DNA of 64,000 nt, from positions 248,001 to 312,000 of the forward strand of contig NZ_JARGET010000029.1 in the NCBI RefSeq assembly GCF_029210485.1, in the 5' to 3' direction. Under the pieces are notes generated by a model. That model did no database searches and had not been told where the DNA came from. It saw only the letters and a list, made by a program, of their open reading frames with translations. A program made the translations under genes and the position numbers. Below, piece by piece: positions 42,966 through 52,635 of this stretch (position 1 is the stretch's first letter; every line of letters starts with the position of its first letter). Origin of the DNA: Hoeflea sp. YIM 152468 (GTDB lineage: Bacteria; Pseudomonadota; Alphaproteobacteria; Rhizobiales; Rhizobiaceae).

Positions 42966-44071
42966 GCGTGTTTCGCCCCAACTGGCAGGCGCTGATGTCG
43001 CTGCTGGCAACTCTGTACAGCCTCACCGCTGTTCCCTTCACCGACAGCATGGGTTCGGGCACGCCGCTGATCGTGGTGGCGATTCTGCTCGCAGGCGCGC
43101 TTGCGTCGATGCTGCGGCTGAGCTTCGCTCTGGAAGCCGCGGTCCTGACGCTGGCAAGCTTCGGCGCCGCGGCGGTGTTGATTGGCGGCCTCGCCGATGC
43201 CTTCGGCACCGCGAGCCGGGGCTACTTTGCTGCCCTGGGCGCAGCCTGGCTTCTGGGCTGGCGTCTTGTCACCGTGCTCTCGGGCGACGGCAGCCGCGGC
43301 AGCGATGGCGGCGGCGGCACGGCCATCATTGTTCCAGCGCTGTTCGGCCTCTGGGTGGTGATCCTGTGGGAGTGCATTGTCAGGGGCGCCGGCGTGCCCT
43401 TTGTGCTGCTGCCACCACCTTCAGCCATCGGGCTCAAGATCACCAACTCGACCTCGATCCTTGCCGCCGATTTCAAACAGACCGTGCTCAAGGCGGTTCT
43501 GTTCGGCTATGTGGTTGGCTCTCTGACCGGCTTTCTGGTCGCCATCCTCGCCGACCGGTTTCGCTTCTTCGCCAATGGTCTGCTGCCCATCGGCAACATG
43601 GTTTCGGCCTTGCCGATGATCGGCATTGCGCCGGTGATGGTAATCTGGTTCGGGTTCGACTGGCAATCCAAGGCAGCGGTCGTGATCGTGATGACGTTCT
43701 TCCCGATGCTGGTCAACACGCTGGCAGGCCTCGCCGCCAGCAGTGACATGGAACGCGATCTGATGCGCACCTATGGCGCCACCCACTGGCAGGTGCTGCT
43801 CAAGCTGCGGTTACAGGCGGCAATGCCTTTCATCTTCAATGCTCTCAAGATCAACTCCACCCTGGCGCTGATCGGTGCCATCGTCGCCGAGTTTTTCGGG
43901 ACGCCGATCGTCGGCATGGGCTTTCGCATTTCGACCGAAGTGGGTCGGATGAACCTCGACATGGTCTGGGCGGAGATCGCCATGGCGGCCATTGTCGGGT
44001 CACTGTTTTACGGGGCGCTTGCACTTCTTGAGCGCTCTGTCACATTCTGGCATCCGAGCTATCGCAGATAG
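42962..44071 (+). CDS. ABC transporter permease (second of two)
   Basis: The 369-residue permease has three or four extra N-terminal helices in the first 120 residues before the core domain. Its EAA loop is LMRTYGATHWQVLLKLRLQA. The extra helices distinguish it from its neighbour. It is followed 35 bases later by the binding-protein gene. Confidence 0.88.
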   Translation: MSVFRPNWQALMSLLATLYSLTAVPFTDSMGSGTPLIVVAILLAGALASMLRLSFALEAAVLTLASFGAAAVLIGGLADAFGTASRGYFAALGAAWLLGWRLVTVLSGDGSRGSDGGGGTAIIVPALFGLWVVILWECIVRGAGVPFVLLPPPSAIGLKITNSTSILAADFKQTVLKAVLFGYVVGSLTGFLVAILADRFRFFANGLLPIGNMVSALPMIGIAPVMVIWFGFDWQSKAAVVIVMTFFPMLVNTLAGLAASSDMERDLMRTYGATHWQVLLKLRLQAAMPFIFNALKINSTLALIGAIVAEFFGTPIVGMGFRISTEVGRMNLDMVWAEIAMAAIVGSLFYGALALLERSVTFWHPSYRR

Positions 44072-44106
44072 ATAGCCCTGAAGCCGCAACCAGAGAGGAA
44101 CCAAAA

Positions 44107-45072
44107 ATGAAAAAAACATTAGGACTGACACTGGCACTCACCATGACACTGATGGCAGGCGCTGCCAGTGCTGCCGACAAGGTGACACTGCAACTCAAAT
44201 GGGTCGCACAGTCCCAGTTCGCTGGCTACTATGTTGCCAAGGACAAGGGCTTTTACGAAGAAGCCGGTCTCGACGTCGAAATCAAGCCCGGCGGTCCCGA
44301 CATCGCACCCGAACAGGTTATTGCCGGCGGTGGCGCTGACGTCATCGTCGACTGGATGGGTGGCGCGCTCGCGGCCCGCGAAAAGGGCGTTGGTCTGGTC
44401 AACATCGCCCAGCCTTACAAGAAGGCCGGCATGCAGCTGGTTTGCCCGGCCGACGGTCCGGTCCAGACCGAAGCTGACTTCAAGGGCCGCACCCTGGGTG
44501 TCTGGTTCTACGGCAACGAGTATCCGTTCTTTGCCTGGATGAACAAGCTTGGCCTGTCGACCGAAGGCGGCGCGGATGGCGTCACCGTGCTCAAGCAGAG
44601 CTTTGACGTGCAGCCGCTGATCCAGAAGCAGGCGGATTGCATCTCGGTCATGACCTACAATGAATACTGGCAGTTGATGGACGCCGGCTACAAGCCGGAA
44701 GACCTCGTTGTCTTCAACTATTCCGCCATGGGCAACGACCTGCTTGAAGACGGTCTTTATGCCATGGAAGAGGATCTCAAGGATCCGGCCTATGTCGAGA
44801 AAATGGTCAAGTTCGTCGAAGCCTCGATGAAGGGCTGGGCCTACGCCATTGCCAATCCCGAAGAAGCCGCCGGCATCGTCATGGACAATGGCGGCCAGGA
44901 CGAAAACCACCAGACCCGGATGATGGGCGAAGTGGCCAAGCTGATCGGCGAACCCGATGCCAAGCTGATCCCGGAAGCCTATGAGCGGACCGCAAAGGCG
45001 CTGCTCGATCAGGGGATCATCACCAAGGAGCCGCAAGGCGCGTGGACTTCGGAAGTCACAGACAAGATGTAA
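44107..45072 (+). CDS. NMT1/THI5-type ABC substrate-binding protein, probable pyrimidine receptor
   Basis: The 321-residue periplasmic protein has a signal peptide (LTMTLMAGAASA) and the NMT1/THI5 pattern VTLQLKWVAQSQFAGYYVAK DKGFY (split for length). This group includes receptors for pyrimidine-like thiamine precursors. Next to the uracil-degradation operon, a pyrimidine or dihydropyrimidine ligand is the best guess. GAGAGGAA precedes the ATG. A strong terminator follows. Confidence 0.9.
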   Translation: MKKTLGLTLALTMTLMAGAASAADKVTLQLKWVAQSQFAGYYVAKDKGFYEEAGLDVEIKPGGPDIAPEQVIAGGGADVIVDWMGGALAAREKGVGLVNIAQPYKKAGMQLVCPADGPVQTEADFKGRTLGVWFYGNEYPFFAWMNKLGLSTEGGADGVTVLKQSFDVQPLIQKQADCISVMTYNEYWQLMDAGYKPEDLVVFNYSAMGNDLLEDGLYAMEEDLKDPAYVEKMVKFVEASMKGWAYAIANPEEAAGIVMDNGGQDENHQTRMMGEVAKLIGEPDAKLIPEAYERTAKALLDQGIITKEPQGAWTSEVTDKM

Positions 45073-45094
45073 GCCCGGTTTTCGGGTAACCTCC

Positions 45095-45125
45095 ACCGGC
45101 CGGCTGACAAGCCGGCCGGTTTTTG
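45095..45125 (+). terminator. Rho-independent terminator after the ABC importer operon
   Basis: A 10-bp GC-rich stem (ACCGGCCGGC / GCCGGCCGGT) with a six-base loop is followed by TTTTTG, 23 bases after the binding-protein stop. Confidence 0.9.
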
Positions 45126-45257
45126 ATTTGATCCACAGAGCGGCGCAGCCGACTGGATGCGCAAAGAACGCCATATCTCTTCGAACCAAGGCCGATCCGT
45201 TATCGATCACAGGAAGAGATTTGATCGCACCATGCATTCACGGCACGGGGACCAGCC

Positions 45258-46958
45258 ATGACAGACAGACTTGGCGACATGATTGACCAGGGTGCGGGCA
45301 AAGCGCCTGCCGACATCGTCTTGAAGGGCGGCAGGCTGTTCGACCTCACCACCGGCGCGCTGCGCCAGGGCGACATCGCCATTTGCGACGACCGCATCGT
45401 CGGGACGCTGGAAAGCTACAGCGGCATTGAGGAGATCGACATCTCCGGCAGGATTGTCGTGCCCGGCTTCATCGACACCCATCTGCATATTGAGAGCTCG
45501 CTGGTCACGCCGCATGAGTTTGACCGCTGCGTGCTGCCGCGCGGCATCACCACGGCGATCTGCGATCCGCATGAGATCGCCAATGTCATCGGCGCCACCG
45601 GCATCCGCTACTTCCTCGATTGCGCCGAACAGGCCATCATGGACATCCGCGTGCAGCTGTCGAGCTGCGTGCCTGCCACCCATCTTGAAACCGCCGGCGC
45701 GCGGCTTGATATCGACGACCTGCTGCCCTTCCGCGATCATCCACAGGTGATCGGCCTCGCCGAATTCATGAATTTTCCCGGCGTGCTGGCCAGGGACCCC
45801 GCCTGCATGGCCAAGCTGGAAGCCTTTCAGGGCGGCCATATCGACGGCCACGCTCCGCTTTTGCGCGGGCTGGGGCTGAATGGCTACCTCGCCGCCGGCA
45901 TCCGCACCGAGCACGAATCCACCACCGCTGAAGAGGCGCTGGAGAAAATGTCCAAGGGCATGCATGTGCTGGTGCGCGAAGGCTCGGTGTCGCGCGACCT
46001 CGATGCGCTGATCCCGATCATCACCGAACGCAATTCGGCCTTCCTGGCGCTGTGCACCGACGACCGCAACCCGCTCGACATTGCCGAACACGGCCACCTT
46101 GATTACATGATCCGCCATGCCGTCGCCCAGGGCGTCGAACCGCTGGCAATCTACCGCGCCGCCTCGATCTCGGCTGCCCGTGCCTTTGGGCTCAGGGATC
46201 GCGGTCTGGTGGCGCCGGGCTGGCGCGCCGATCTGGTTGTGCTCGACAGCCTTGAGGGCTGCAATGCGCAGATGGTGTTTTCCGCCGGCCGTCAGGTCAC
46301 TGATGCGCTCTTTGCCACCCGCGCCGTGACCGATCTCGTCGGCACCGACAGCGTTCGCGCGCCACAGGTCGACACCGGCTCCTTCACCGTGCGCAAGAAC
46401 CACAGCCAGACCCCGGTGATCGGCATCGTTCCCGGCAAGATCATCACCGAGCGCCGCGATCTCGACCTGGCGATCGACAATGGCGAGAAGCAGATTGATC
46501 TGAGCCGTGACATTCTCAAGATCTCGGTGATCGAGCGGCACGGCCGGAACGGCAACATCGCCACCGGTTTTGTCCAGGGGTTTGGCCTCAAGCGCGGCGC
46601 CATCGCCTCCACCGTCGGCCATGACAGCCACAACATCTGCGTTGTCGGTGCGTCGGAAGCCGACATGGCCGTGGCCGCCAATCGCCTGAGCGAAATCCGT
46701 GGTGGTTTCGTCGTCGCCGCCGGCGGCAAGGTGGTGGCGGAAATCGCCCTGCCTGTGGCGGGACTGATGAGTGATCAGCCTTACGAGCATGTGCGCGAGA
46801 CCCTGATCCCGCTGCGCCAGGCGGCAAAGGCGCTTGGCGGCACGCTGGACGAACCTTTTCTGCAACTGGCCTTTCTGCCGCTGCCGGTGATCCCGCATCT
46901 CAAGATCTCGGACCGTGGCATGATCGATGTCGATGCCTTCGAGATCATCGATCCCTAG
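45258..46958 (+). CDS. ade: Adenine deaminase
   Basis: The 566-residue amidohydrolase deaminates adenine to hypoxanthine. The metal-binding [18 protein letters not shown] motif and [14 protein letters not shown] are diagnostic of the bacterial Ade family, as is the C-terminal domain with [24 protein letters not shown] precedes the ATG. The terminator before it suggests its own promoter, but it extends the nucleobase-use cluster to purines. Confidence 0.93.
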   Translation: MTDRLGDMIDQGAGKAPADIVLKGGRLFDLTTGALRQGDIAICDDRIVGTLESYSGIEEIDISGRIVVPGFIDTHLHIESSLVTPHEFDRCVLPRGITTAICDPHEIANVIGATGIRYFLDCAEQAIMDIRVQLSSCVPATHLETAGARLDIDDLLPFRDHPQVIGLAEFMNFPGVLARDPACMAKLEAFQGGHIDGHAPLLRGLGLNGYLAAGIRTEHESTTAEEALEKMSKGMHVLVREGSVSRDLDALIPIITERNSAFLALCTDDRNPLDIAEHGHLDYMIRHAVAQGVEPLAIYRAASISAARAFGLRDRGLVAPGWRADLVVLDSLEGCNAQMVFSAGRQVTDALFATRAVTDLVGTDSVRAPQVDTGSFTVRKNHSQTPVIGIVPGKIITERRDLDLAIDNGEKQIDLSRDILKISVIERHGRNGNIATGFVQGFGLKRGAIASTVGHDSHNICVVGASEADMAVAANRLSEIRGGFVVAAGGKVVAEIALPVAGLMSDQPYEHVRETLIPLRQAAKALGGTLDEPFLQLAFLPLPVIPHLKISDRGMIDVDAFEIIDP

Positions 46959-46987
46959 GCGGGCCTCGCAATCTGGACTGGCCGGGT

Positions 46988-48640
46988 TCAGCTCAGCCGG
47001 GCACAGAAGACATCCAGTGCTGCCAGGGTGACCGTGTCTCCGTCATGGACCGGCGCAAACCCCGGCAACCGGGTCACTTCGGCAATCGCAAGATCCGATG
47101 GCGGGGTCCATTGGACAGGCCGCCGGCCGAGATTGAACACGAACAGCAGCCGTTCGCTCCCCTCACCCCGAATGAAGGCGAGAAGATCGCCATTGGTCTT
47201 AAGGAATGCCATCGGCCCGTCGACAAGACTGGCGTGCGACTTGCGGAATGTCAGCGTGTTTCGGTAGTGATTGAGCAAAGATCCGCTCCGATGGTGCTGC
47301 TGGTCCACCGCCTGCCGCAGATGGGCTTCAGGAATGGGAAGCCAGGTTCGGGCCGCATCCGAGAACCCGGCATGAACTGCGTTTTTCTCCCAGACCATCG
47401 GTGTGCGGCAGCCGTCCCGCCCCTTGTAGGCCGGCCAGAAGCGGATGCCGTAGGGATCGGTGAGGTCTTCAAAAGCAATATCGGCTTCGTTGAGCCCCAG
47501 CTCCTCGCCCTGGTACAGGCAGATCGATCCGCGAAAGGATGACAAGAGGGTAATGGCGAGGCGGGCAAGATGCTCGGGATCATCGCCGTCCTGCGTCCAG
47601 CGGGAGACGTGCCGTTCGACATCATGGTTGGAGAAGGCCCAGCAGACCCAGCCGTCTTTCACCACCGATTGGAAATTGGCGATGCTGCGGCGGAAGTGTT
47701 CGGCCGAAAACTCTCCGCCAAGCATATCGAAGGTGTAGCACATATGCAGCTTGTCGCCGCCATTGGTGTAGGCCGCAACGGTCTTGAGCGAGCGGCGGCC
47801 GTCGCCGACTTCACCGACCGTTGTCCGGCCTTCATAGCTGTCCAGCAAGGCGCGGAGCCGCTGCAGGAAGACAATGTTCTCCGGCTGTGACTTGTCGTAA
47901 AGATGATCCTGAAACCCGTAGGGGTTGGTGTCGGGCGCATCGACACCCATGAAATTGCCGTCCTCCGCATCAAAGCTTAGCGGCGGATTGTCCCGCAGCT
48001 GCTTGTCGTGAACATAGAAATTGACCGTATCGAGACGAAAGCCGTCGACACCGCGGTCGAGCCAGAACCGCACCGTGTCGAGAATGGCGCTCTGGACATC
48101 GCCATTGTGGAAGTTGAGATCCGGTTGCGAGGCGAGGAAATTGTGCATGTAGTATTGCCGCCGCACCGTATCCCATTCCCACGACGGCCCACCGAAAACC
48201 GACAGCCAATTGTTGGGTGCGGTGCCATCGGGCTTGGCATCGGCCCAGACATACCAGTCGGCTTTCGGATTGTCCCGGCTCGTTCGGCTCTCCTGAAACC
48301 AGGCGTGCTGGTCGGACGAATGCGAGATCACCTGGTCGATGATGATCTTGAGCCCTCTGGCGTGGGCACACTCGATCAACTCGTCAAAATCCGAGAGAGT
48401 TCCGAACATCGGATCAACATCGCAATAATCCGACACGTCGTAACCGAAATCCGCCATCGGCGACTTGAAGAAGGGGGACAGCCAGATGGCATCGACCCCC
48501 AGGGAGGCGATGTGGTCGAGCCGATTGATGATGCCGCGAATATCGCCAATTCCATCGCCAGATGTGTCCTGAAAGGACCGTGGATAGACCTGGTAGATGA
48601 CGCAGCCGCGCCACCACTCCGGCGATTGTGTCTTGCCCAC
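46988..48640 (-). CDS. aglA: GH13 alpha-glucosidase, AglA-like
   Basis: The 550-residue GH13 enzyme hydrolyses alpha-1,4/1,6-linked oligosaccharides such as sucrose, maltose or trehalose. Catalytic features are the nucleophile Asp204 in GFRLDTVNF, the acid/base glutamate in TVGEVGDG and the FSNHDVERH region. Conserved domain-B and first-region sequences (YQVYPRSFQDTSGDGIGD) fit. The start is GTG at 48640 after GAGAGGGAG. In Sinorhizobium aglA belongs to the aglEFGAK operon; no transporter genes are adjacent here. Confidence 0.9.
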   Translation of the reverse strand: MGKTQSPEWWRGCVIYQVYPRSFQDTSGDGIGDIRGIINRLDHIASLGVDAIWLSPFFKSPMADFGYDVSDYCDVDPMFGTLSDFDELIECAHARGLKIIIDQVISHSSDQHAWFQESRTSRDNPKADWYVWADAKPDGTAPNNWLSVFGGPSWEWDTVRRQYYMHNFLASQPDLNFHNGDVQSAILDTVRFWLDRGVDGFRLDTVNFYVHDKQLRDNPPLSFDAEDGNFMGVDAPDTNPYGFQDHLYDKSQPENIVFLQRLRALLDSYEGRTTVGEVGDGRRSLKTVAAYTNGGDKLHMCYTFDMLGGEFSAEHFRRSIANFQSVVKDGWVCWAFSNHDVERHVSRWTQDGDDPEHLARLAITLLSSFRGSICLYQGEELGLNEADIAFEDLTDPYGIRFWPAYKGRDGCRTPMVWEKNAVHAGFSDAARTWLPIPEAHLRQAVDQQHHRSGSLLNHYRNTLTFRKSHASLVDGPMAFLKTNGDLLAFIRGEGSERLLFVFNLGRRPVQWTPPSDLAIAEVTRLPGFAPVHDGDTVTLAALDVFCARLS

Positions 48641-48861
48641 GGCTTGCTCCCTCTCAGGATTGTTGCGCCCATAGTCTGTTTTTACTGTTTCAATCGTTTA
48701 AATTAGCCGGCCGATGCTTACAACCCCACCGCGGCAACGGTCGGCGCTGGCGATGCGATCCTCGTGCCGCAAGCGCAATTAGAGCAGCCGGTTTCGCGGC
48801 CAGCACAATGGGGCAAGGCTCCCATGCTAATATGCCCGCCAGACCCTTGGGGAAGGCATCA

Positions 48862-50856
48862 ATGACCGCTCGCCATTTCAAGAGACTGTTTGCCCCGGTT
48901 GACTTGCGCGGTCACAGCTTGCGCAATCGCATCGTCTTTGGCGCCCACACCGCCAACATGGCCGTCGAGGGCCTGCCAACCGAACGCCACGCCGCCTATT
49001 ACGCCGAACGGGCCATGGGCGGTGCTGCCATGGTGGTGGTCGAACCGATGCCGGTTCATGCCGCCGCGGTGCTGACACGCGGCAATTTCCGCCACAGCGA
49101 CGATGCCGTGATCCCGCATTTCCGAAAGGTCACCGACGCGATCAAGGACAACGGCGCCGTCGCCATCCAGCAGCTTTATCATATCGGTAGCCACGGTGAT
49201 CAGGACAACGCCTTTCATCCGGCCTGGTCCCCCTCGGGCATGCCGAGCTACCACGACAGCGACGGCTCTCACACCATGAGCGAGAACGAAATCGAGGAAA
49301 CCATCACCGGCTTCGTCGACGCCGCGCGGCGGTGCCGGGAGGCCGGCTTTGATGGTGTTGAAGTCTGGGCCGCCTATCATGGCCTGGTCGACCAGTTCTG
49401 GACGCCGTGGTCGAACCGGCGCGACGACAAATGGGGCGGAAGCCTCGAAAACCGGACCCGCTTCTCCCGCGACATCATCAACCGCATCCGCAAGACCTGC
49501 GGTGATGATTTCGTCATCGGCCTGGCCGTCAATGACGAACCAGATGTCAAAGTGGCGCTGCAGCGCGAAGCCATCAGCGAGATCATCGAGCGCCATGATC
49601 GCGAGCAGATGATCGACTATGTCACCTGCGGAACCGGCAGTTACTTCGATTTCTACAAGCTGATCCCGAGCTTCATCTATCCTGAAAAACTCGGCGCTGA
49701 TCTGGCGGGCGCACTCAAGGGCGTGGTCAGACACGCGCTGGTGACCGCCGAGAGCCACATCCGGACACCTCACAACGCCGAAACCCTGCTTGGTGAGGGA
49801 CAGGCCGATCTGGTGTCCATTGTCCGGGGCCAGATCGCCGATCCGCATCTCGCCAACAAGGCGCGCGAGGGGCGGCCCGAGGACATTCGCGGCTGCCTGT
49901 CCTGCAACCAGATGTGCTGGGGCCGACGGTCGCGGGATTACTGGATATCCTGCGTGGTCAATCCTTCGGCGGGCCGCGAGGCAGAATGGGGCGGCGACAG
50001 GGTCTCGCCGGCTCAAGAACGCAAAACCGTGCTGGTGGTCGGCGGCGGCCCGGCAGGCCTCGAAGCGGCGCGCGTCAGCGCCGAACGCGGCCACCGCGTG
50101 GTGCTGGCGGAGGCGTCCCACCACCTTGGCGGTGCTTTCCGTCTCGCCGGATTACAACCGCGGCGCGGCCAGATCATCGACCTCATCGAGTGGTATGAGC
50201 GGCAATTGACGAAGCTCCAGGTCGAGGTGCGGCTCAATGCCTATCTGGATGCAGATGATGTTGTTGCCGAGCGGGCAGACGTGGTCATCCTGGCGACGGG
50301 GTCGACACCCGCCCACTCCGGATTTCAGAAAGCCATTCCGCATCTCGAAACTCTCGCCGGGATCGAGAATGGCCGGGTACATTCGGCTGAAGAAATCATG
50401 GCGCGGCAGGCAAGGCCGGGAAAGCGTGTCATCGTGCTGGATGAGGGCGGCAACTGGAAAGGCTGCGGCACCGCCTGGAAGCTAGCCGAGGAGACGCATG
50501 AGGTCACCATCGTCACCCCAGATCCGATGATTGGCATGGAGCTGCAGCGCACTGCCGCGGATTTTCCGTTGCGCCGGACATTGATCGGGCTGGGAGTGAG
50601 GTTCATCGTCGAAAGTGCCGTCACCCGCTGGACGGGGACGTTGGCAACAGTCCAGTCCTTCCTTGATGGCAGCGAGACCGAGATCGAGGCAGAGACGCTG
50701 GTGTTCGCCACCGCCAACCGGGCCGAAAACAGTCTGGCCCTGGCTCTGCGGCAGCAGGGTGTAGACTTCCGGGAAATCGGGGATGCTGCGGCCCCAAGGC
50801 AGGCGCCCTATGCGATTTACGAGGGCCGCAAGATCGGTCTGGAACTGGACGTATGA
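48862..50856 (+). CDS. FMN/4Fe-4S/FAD NADH:flavin oxidoreductase, N-methylproline demethylase-like
   Basis: The 664-residue enzyme has an Old-Yellow-Enzyme TIM barrel (HFKRLFAPVDLRGHSLRNRI, NRRDDKWGGSLENRTRF). A CLSCNQMCWG iron-sulfur cysteine set follows, then FAD/NAD folds (VLVVGGGPAGLEAARV). This is the trimethylamine-dehydrogenase/dienoyl-CoA-reductase architecture. Overall sequence resembles rhizobial N-methylproline demethylases of stachydrine breakdown, whose product is proline. I chose the ATG at 48862, five bases after GGAAGG. The substrate is inferred from similarity. Confidence 0.8.
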   Translation: MTARHFKRLFAPVDLRGHSLRNRIVFGAHTANMAVEGLPTERHAAYYAERAMGGAAMVVVEPMPVHAAAVLTRGNFRHSDDAVIPHFRKVTDAIKDNGAVAIQQLYHIGSHGDQDNAFHPAWSPSGMPSYHDSDGSHTMSENEIEETITGFVDAARRCREAGFDGVEVWAAYHGLVDQFWTPWSNRRDDKWGGSLENRTRFSRDIINRIRKTCGDDFVIGLAVNDEPDVKVALQREAISEIIERHDREQMIDYVTCGTGSYFDFYKLIPSFIYPEKLGADLAGALKGVVRHALVTAESHIRTPHNAETLLGEGQADLVSIVRGQIADPHLANKAREGRPEDIRGCLSCNQMCWGRRSRDYWISCVVNPSAGREAEWGGDRVSPAQERKTVLVVGGGPAGLEAARVSAERGHRVVLAEASHHLGGAFRLAGLQPRRGQIIDLIEWYERQLTKLQVEVRLNAYLDADDVVAERADVVILATGSTPAHSGFQKAIPHLETLAGIENGRVHSAEEIMARQARPGKRVIVLDEGGNWKGCGTAWKLAEETHEVTIVTPDPMIGMELQRTAADFPLRRTLIGLGVRFIVESAVTRWTGTLATVQSFLDGSETEIEAETLVFATANRAENSLALALRQQGVDFREIGDAAAPRQAPYAIYEGRKIGLELDV

Positions 50857-50858
50857 AT

Positions 50859-51317
50859 TTACGCGGCGGGCACGGTTGATTGTTCCTCAAGCCCGAGCAG
50901 GAAATTGATCGAAGGCCGGGCCTTGACCAGATCATCGATCGAATACTCTGCCAGCACGTCGAAAAACGCGCCCAGCGCCTTTCGCAACGCCGAGTTCAGC
51001 GCGCAGGAATCCACCAGCGGGCATTCGCTCGCATCGTTCTCGAAGCACTCTGCCATGGCGAAATTATCTTCCGTCACCTTGACCACGTCCAGCAGCGATA
51101 TCTTGTCAGCCTCGCGGCCAAGCCGGATGCCGCCATTGCGCCCGCGCACCGAATGGATCAGCCCGGATTTGGTCAACGGCTGCAGGATCTTGAACAGGAA
51201 CAGTTCCGACACCGAGTAGGCCTTGGCGATCTCGCCGATGCGGCTCAGGGGCGCCTCGTTCGCTGCGCAATACATCAATATCCGCATGGCATAATTGGTT
51301 TGTCGTGTTAACCGCAT
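50859..51317 (-). CDS. rirA: Rrf2-family iron-responsive regulator RirA
   Basis: The 152-residue Rrf2 protein has a winged helix (SRIGEIAKAYSVSELFLFKI) and three cysteines at 91, 99 and 105 (CFENDASECPLVDSC), matching the iron-sulfur ligands of RirA. The text around KARPSINFLLGLEE is also RirA-specific. RirA represses iron-uptake genes when its cluster is intact. The ATG at 51317 follows GGAG by seven bases. It converges with the demethylase-like gene, leaving only two bases between the stops. Confidence 0.92.
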   Translation of the reverse strand: MRLTRQTNYAMRILMYCAANEAPLSRIGEIAKAYSVSELFLFKILQPLTKSGLIHSVRGRNGGIRLGREADKISLLDVVKVTEDNFAMAECFENDASECPLVDSCALNSALRKALGAFFDVLAEYSIDDLVKARPSINFLLGLEEQSTVPAA

Positions 51318-51439
51318 TATCTGGCTCCGGACTTCAGGCTGCACTTCCAATCGGAAGAGTACCCAGTTTAGAATGCTTCCAGAAAAAGGAAACCCTTACA
51401 TTCAAGTTTTTTTACCGCACTGCGGCGAGAGGCGCCGAA

Positions 51440-52627
51440 ATGAGGAATGTCATGCCGAAATCCACAGAATTCGAGGCGGTGAATGGCTTCCCGCGCGAAG
51501 CAGTCACACTCGCCAATTGGCGCACCCGTCCCTACAGCTTCTGGAGCTTCCGGAATGTGGCGGAAATGGTGCGCTCCGCGCGCATAAAGACGGCTGACGC
51601 CACGTCGTTGCCCAAACTGGTGGACAATCCCGATCTGCTTGGCCGGCCGGCAGCGGCAGGCCTTCGCCATAGCATAGCGGATCTGCTCGGACACAGTCAG
51701 GTGGACAGCTTCCTGCTCTCCAGGCAGGGCAGGATTGTCTGCGAGTGGCACGCCAAGGGTATCGACCGCACCGACCCGCATCTGATCTTCTCGATCGCCA
51801 AATCCATCACAGCGCTGGTCGCCGGCATGCTTGAGGATCAGGGAATTCTTGACCCTTCCGCACCAATCGGCGAGCTGGTTCCCGAAACCCGCAACAGCGC
51901 CTTTGCCGACGCCACCGTGCAGCATTTGCTGGACATGCGGGTCAGTCTGGATTTCGACGAATCCTATTTGTCCGAGGAGGACTATGCTCGCTACCGTCGC
52001 GCCATGTCCTGGAATCCGCCATCCGGCAAGGACGAGGCCATGTTGTCCTTCTTGTGCAGCCTGCGCAAAGCCTCGGGTCCGCACGGCACCGACCATTGGT
52101 ATCTCTCGCCCAATTCCGACCTGCTCGGCATCGTGCTGGAGCGGGTCTCGGGTGAGCGTTTTACCGACCTGTGCTCCCGCCTTCTGTGGCAACCCCTTGG
52201 CGCCTCCGCCGACGCCTATGTCACGGTGGACCCGCAGGGCGCGCCGCGCACCGCCGGGGGCATTTCCTGCCGCCCGCATGATCTGCTGGCGCTTGGACAG
52301 ATGCTGATCAATGGCGGAACCGTCAATGGAAACCGGATCGTCTCGCAGCGCTGGATCGACGACATGCAGAAAAACGGTGATTCGGAGGCCTGGGCCCGCG
52401 GAACGCAAGCCGACTTTCTCAAAACCGGCCGGTACCGCAACAACTGGTATCAGGTCGGCGGCGGTTCAAACGCGTATCTGGCCGCCGGCATTCATGGGCA
52501 GTTTCTCTATTGCGATCCGGCCACAGACACCGTGATCGCCTGCACCTCATCGCAGAGCGAGCCGCAAAACGACGCGCTCGATCAGGGCTTGCTGGCAATG
52601 TTTACCCAGTTAAGTGCCGGCGACTGA
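51440..52627 (+). CDS. Serine beta-lactamase-fold hydrolase, NylB/esterase-like
   Basis: The 395-residue protein has the SxxK catalytic pair Ser118-Lys121 in IFSIAKSITALVAG, a Y-x-P-N segment in WYLSPNSDLLG, and a C-terminal GGGSNAYLAAGIHGQF region. These are typical of class C beta-lactamase relatives such as 6-aminohexanoate-dimer hydrolases. No signal peptide is evident, so it is probably a cytoplasmic esterase or amidase. I chose the ATG at 51440 after GAGAGG. It is divergent from rirA. Confidence 0.85.
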   Translation: MRNVMPKSTEFEAVNGFPREAVTLANWRTRPYSFWSFRNVAEMVRSARIKTADATSLPKLVDNPDLLGRPAAAGLRHSIADLLGHSQVDSFLLSRQGRIVCEWHAKGIDRTDPHLIFSIAKSITALVAGMLEDQGILDPSAPIGELVPETRNSAFADATVQHLLDMRVSLDFDESYLSEEDYARYRRAMSWNPPSGKDEAMLSFLCSLRKASGPHGTDHWYLSPNSDLLGIVLERVSGERFTDLCSRLLWQPLGASADAYVTVDPQGAPRTAGGISCRPHDLLALGQMLINGGTVNGNRIVSQRWIDDMQKNGDSEAWARGTQADFLKTGRYRNNWYQVGGGSNAYLAAGIHGQFLYCDPATDTVIACTSSQSEPQNDALDQGLLAMFTQLSAGD

Positions 52628-52635
52628 CCGGCGCT

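Noticed and set aside
45207-46898. Open frame of 563 codons on the minus strand
   Set aside because: It is antisense to adenine deaminase, which has diagnostic motifs throughout; the antisense product has no recognisable domain.
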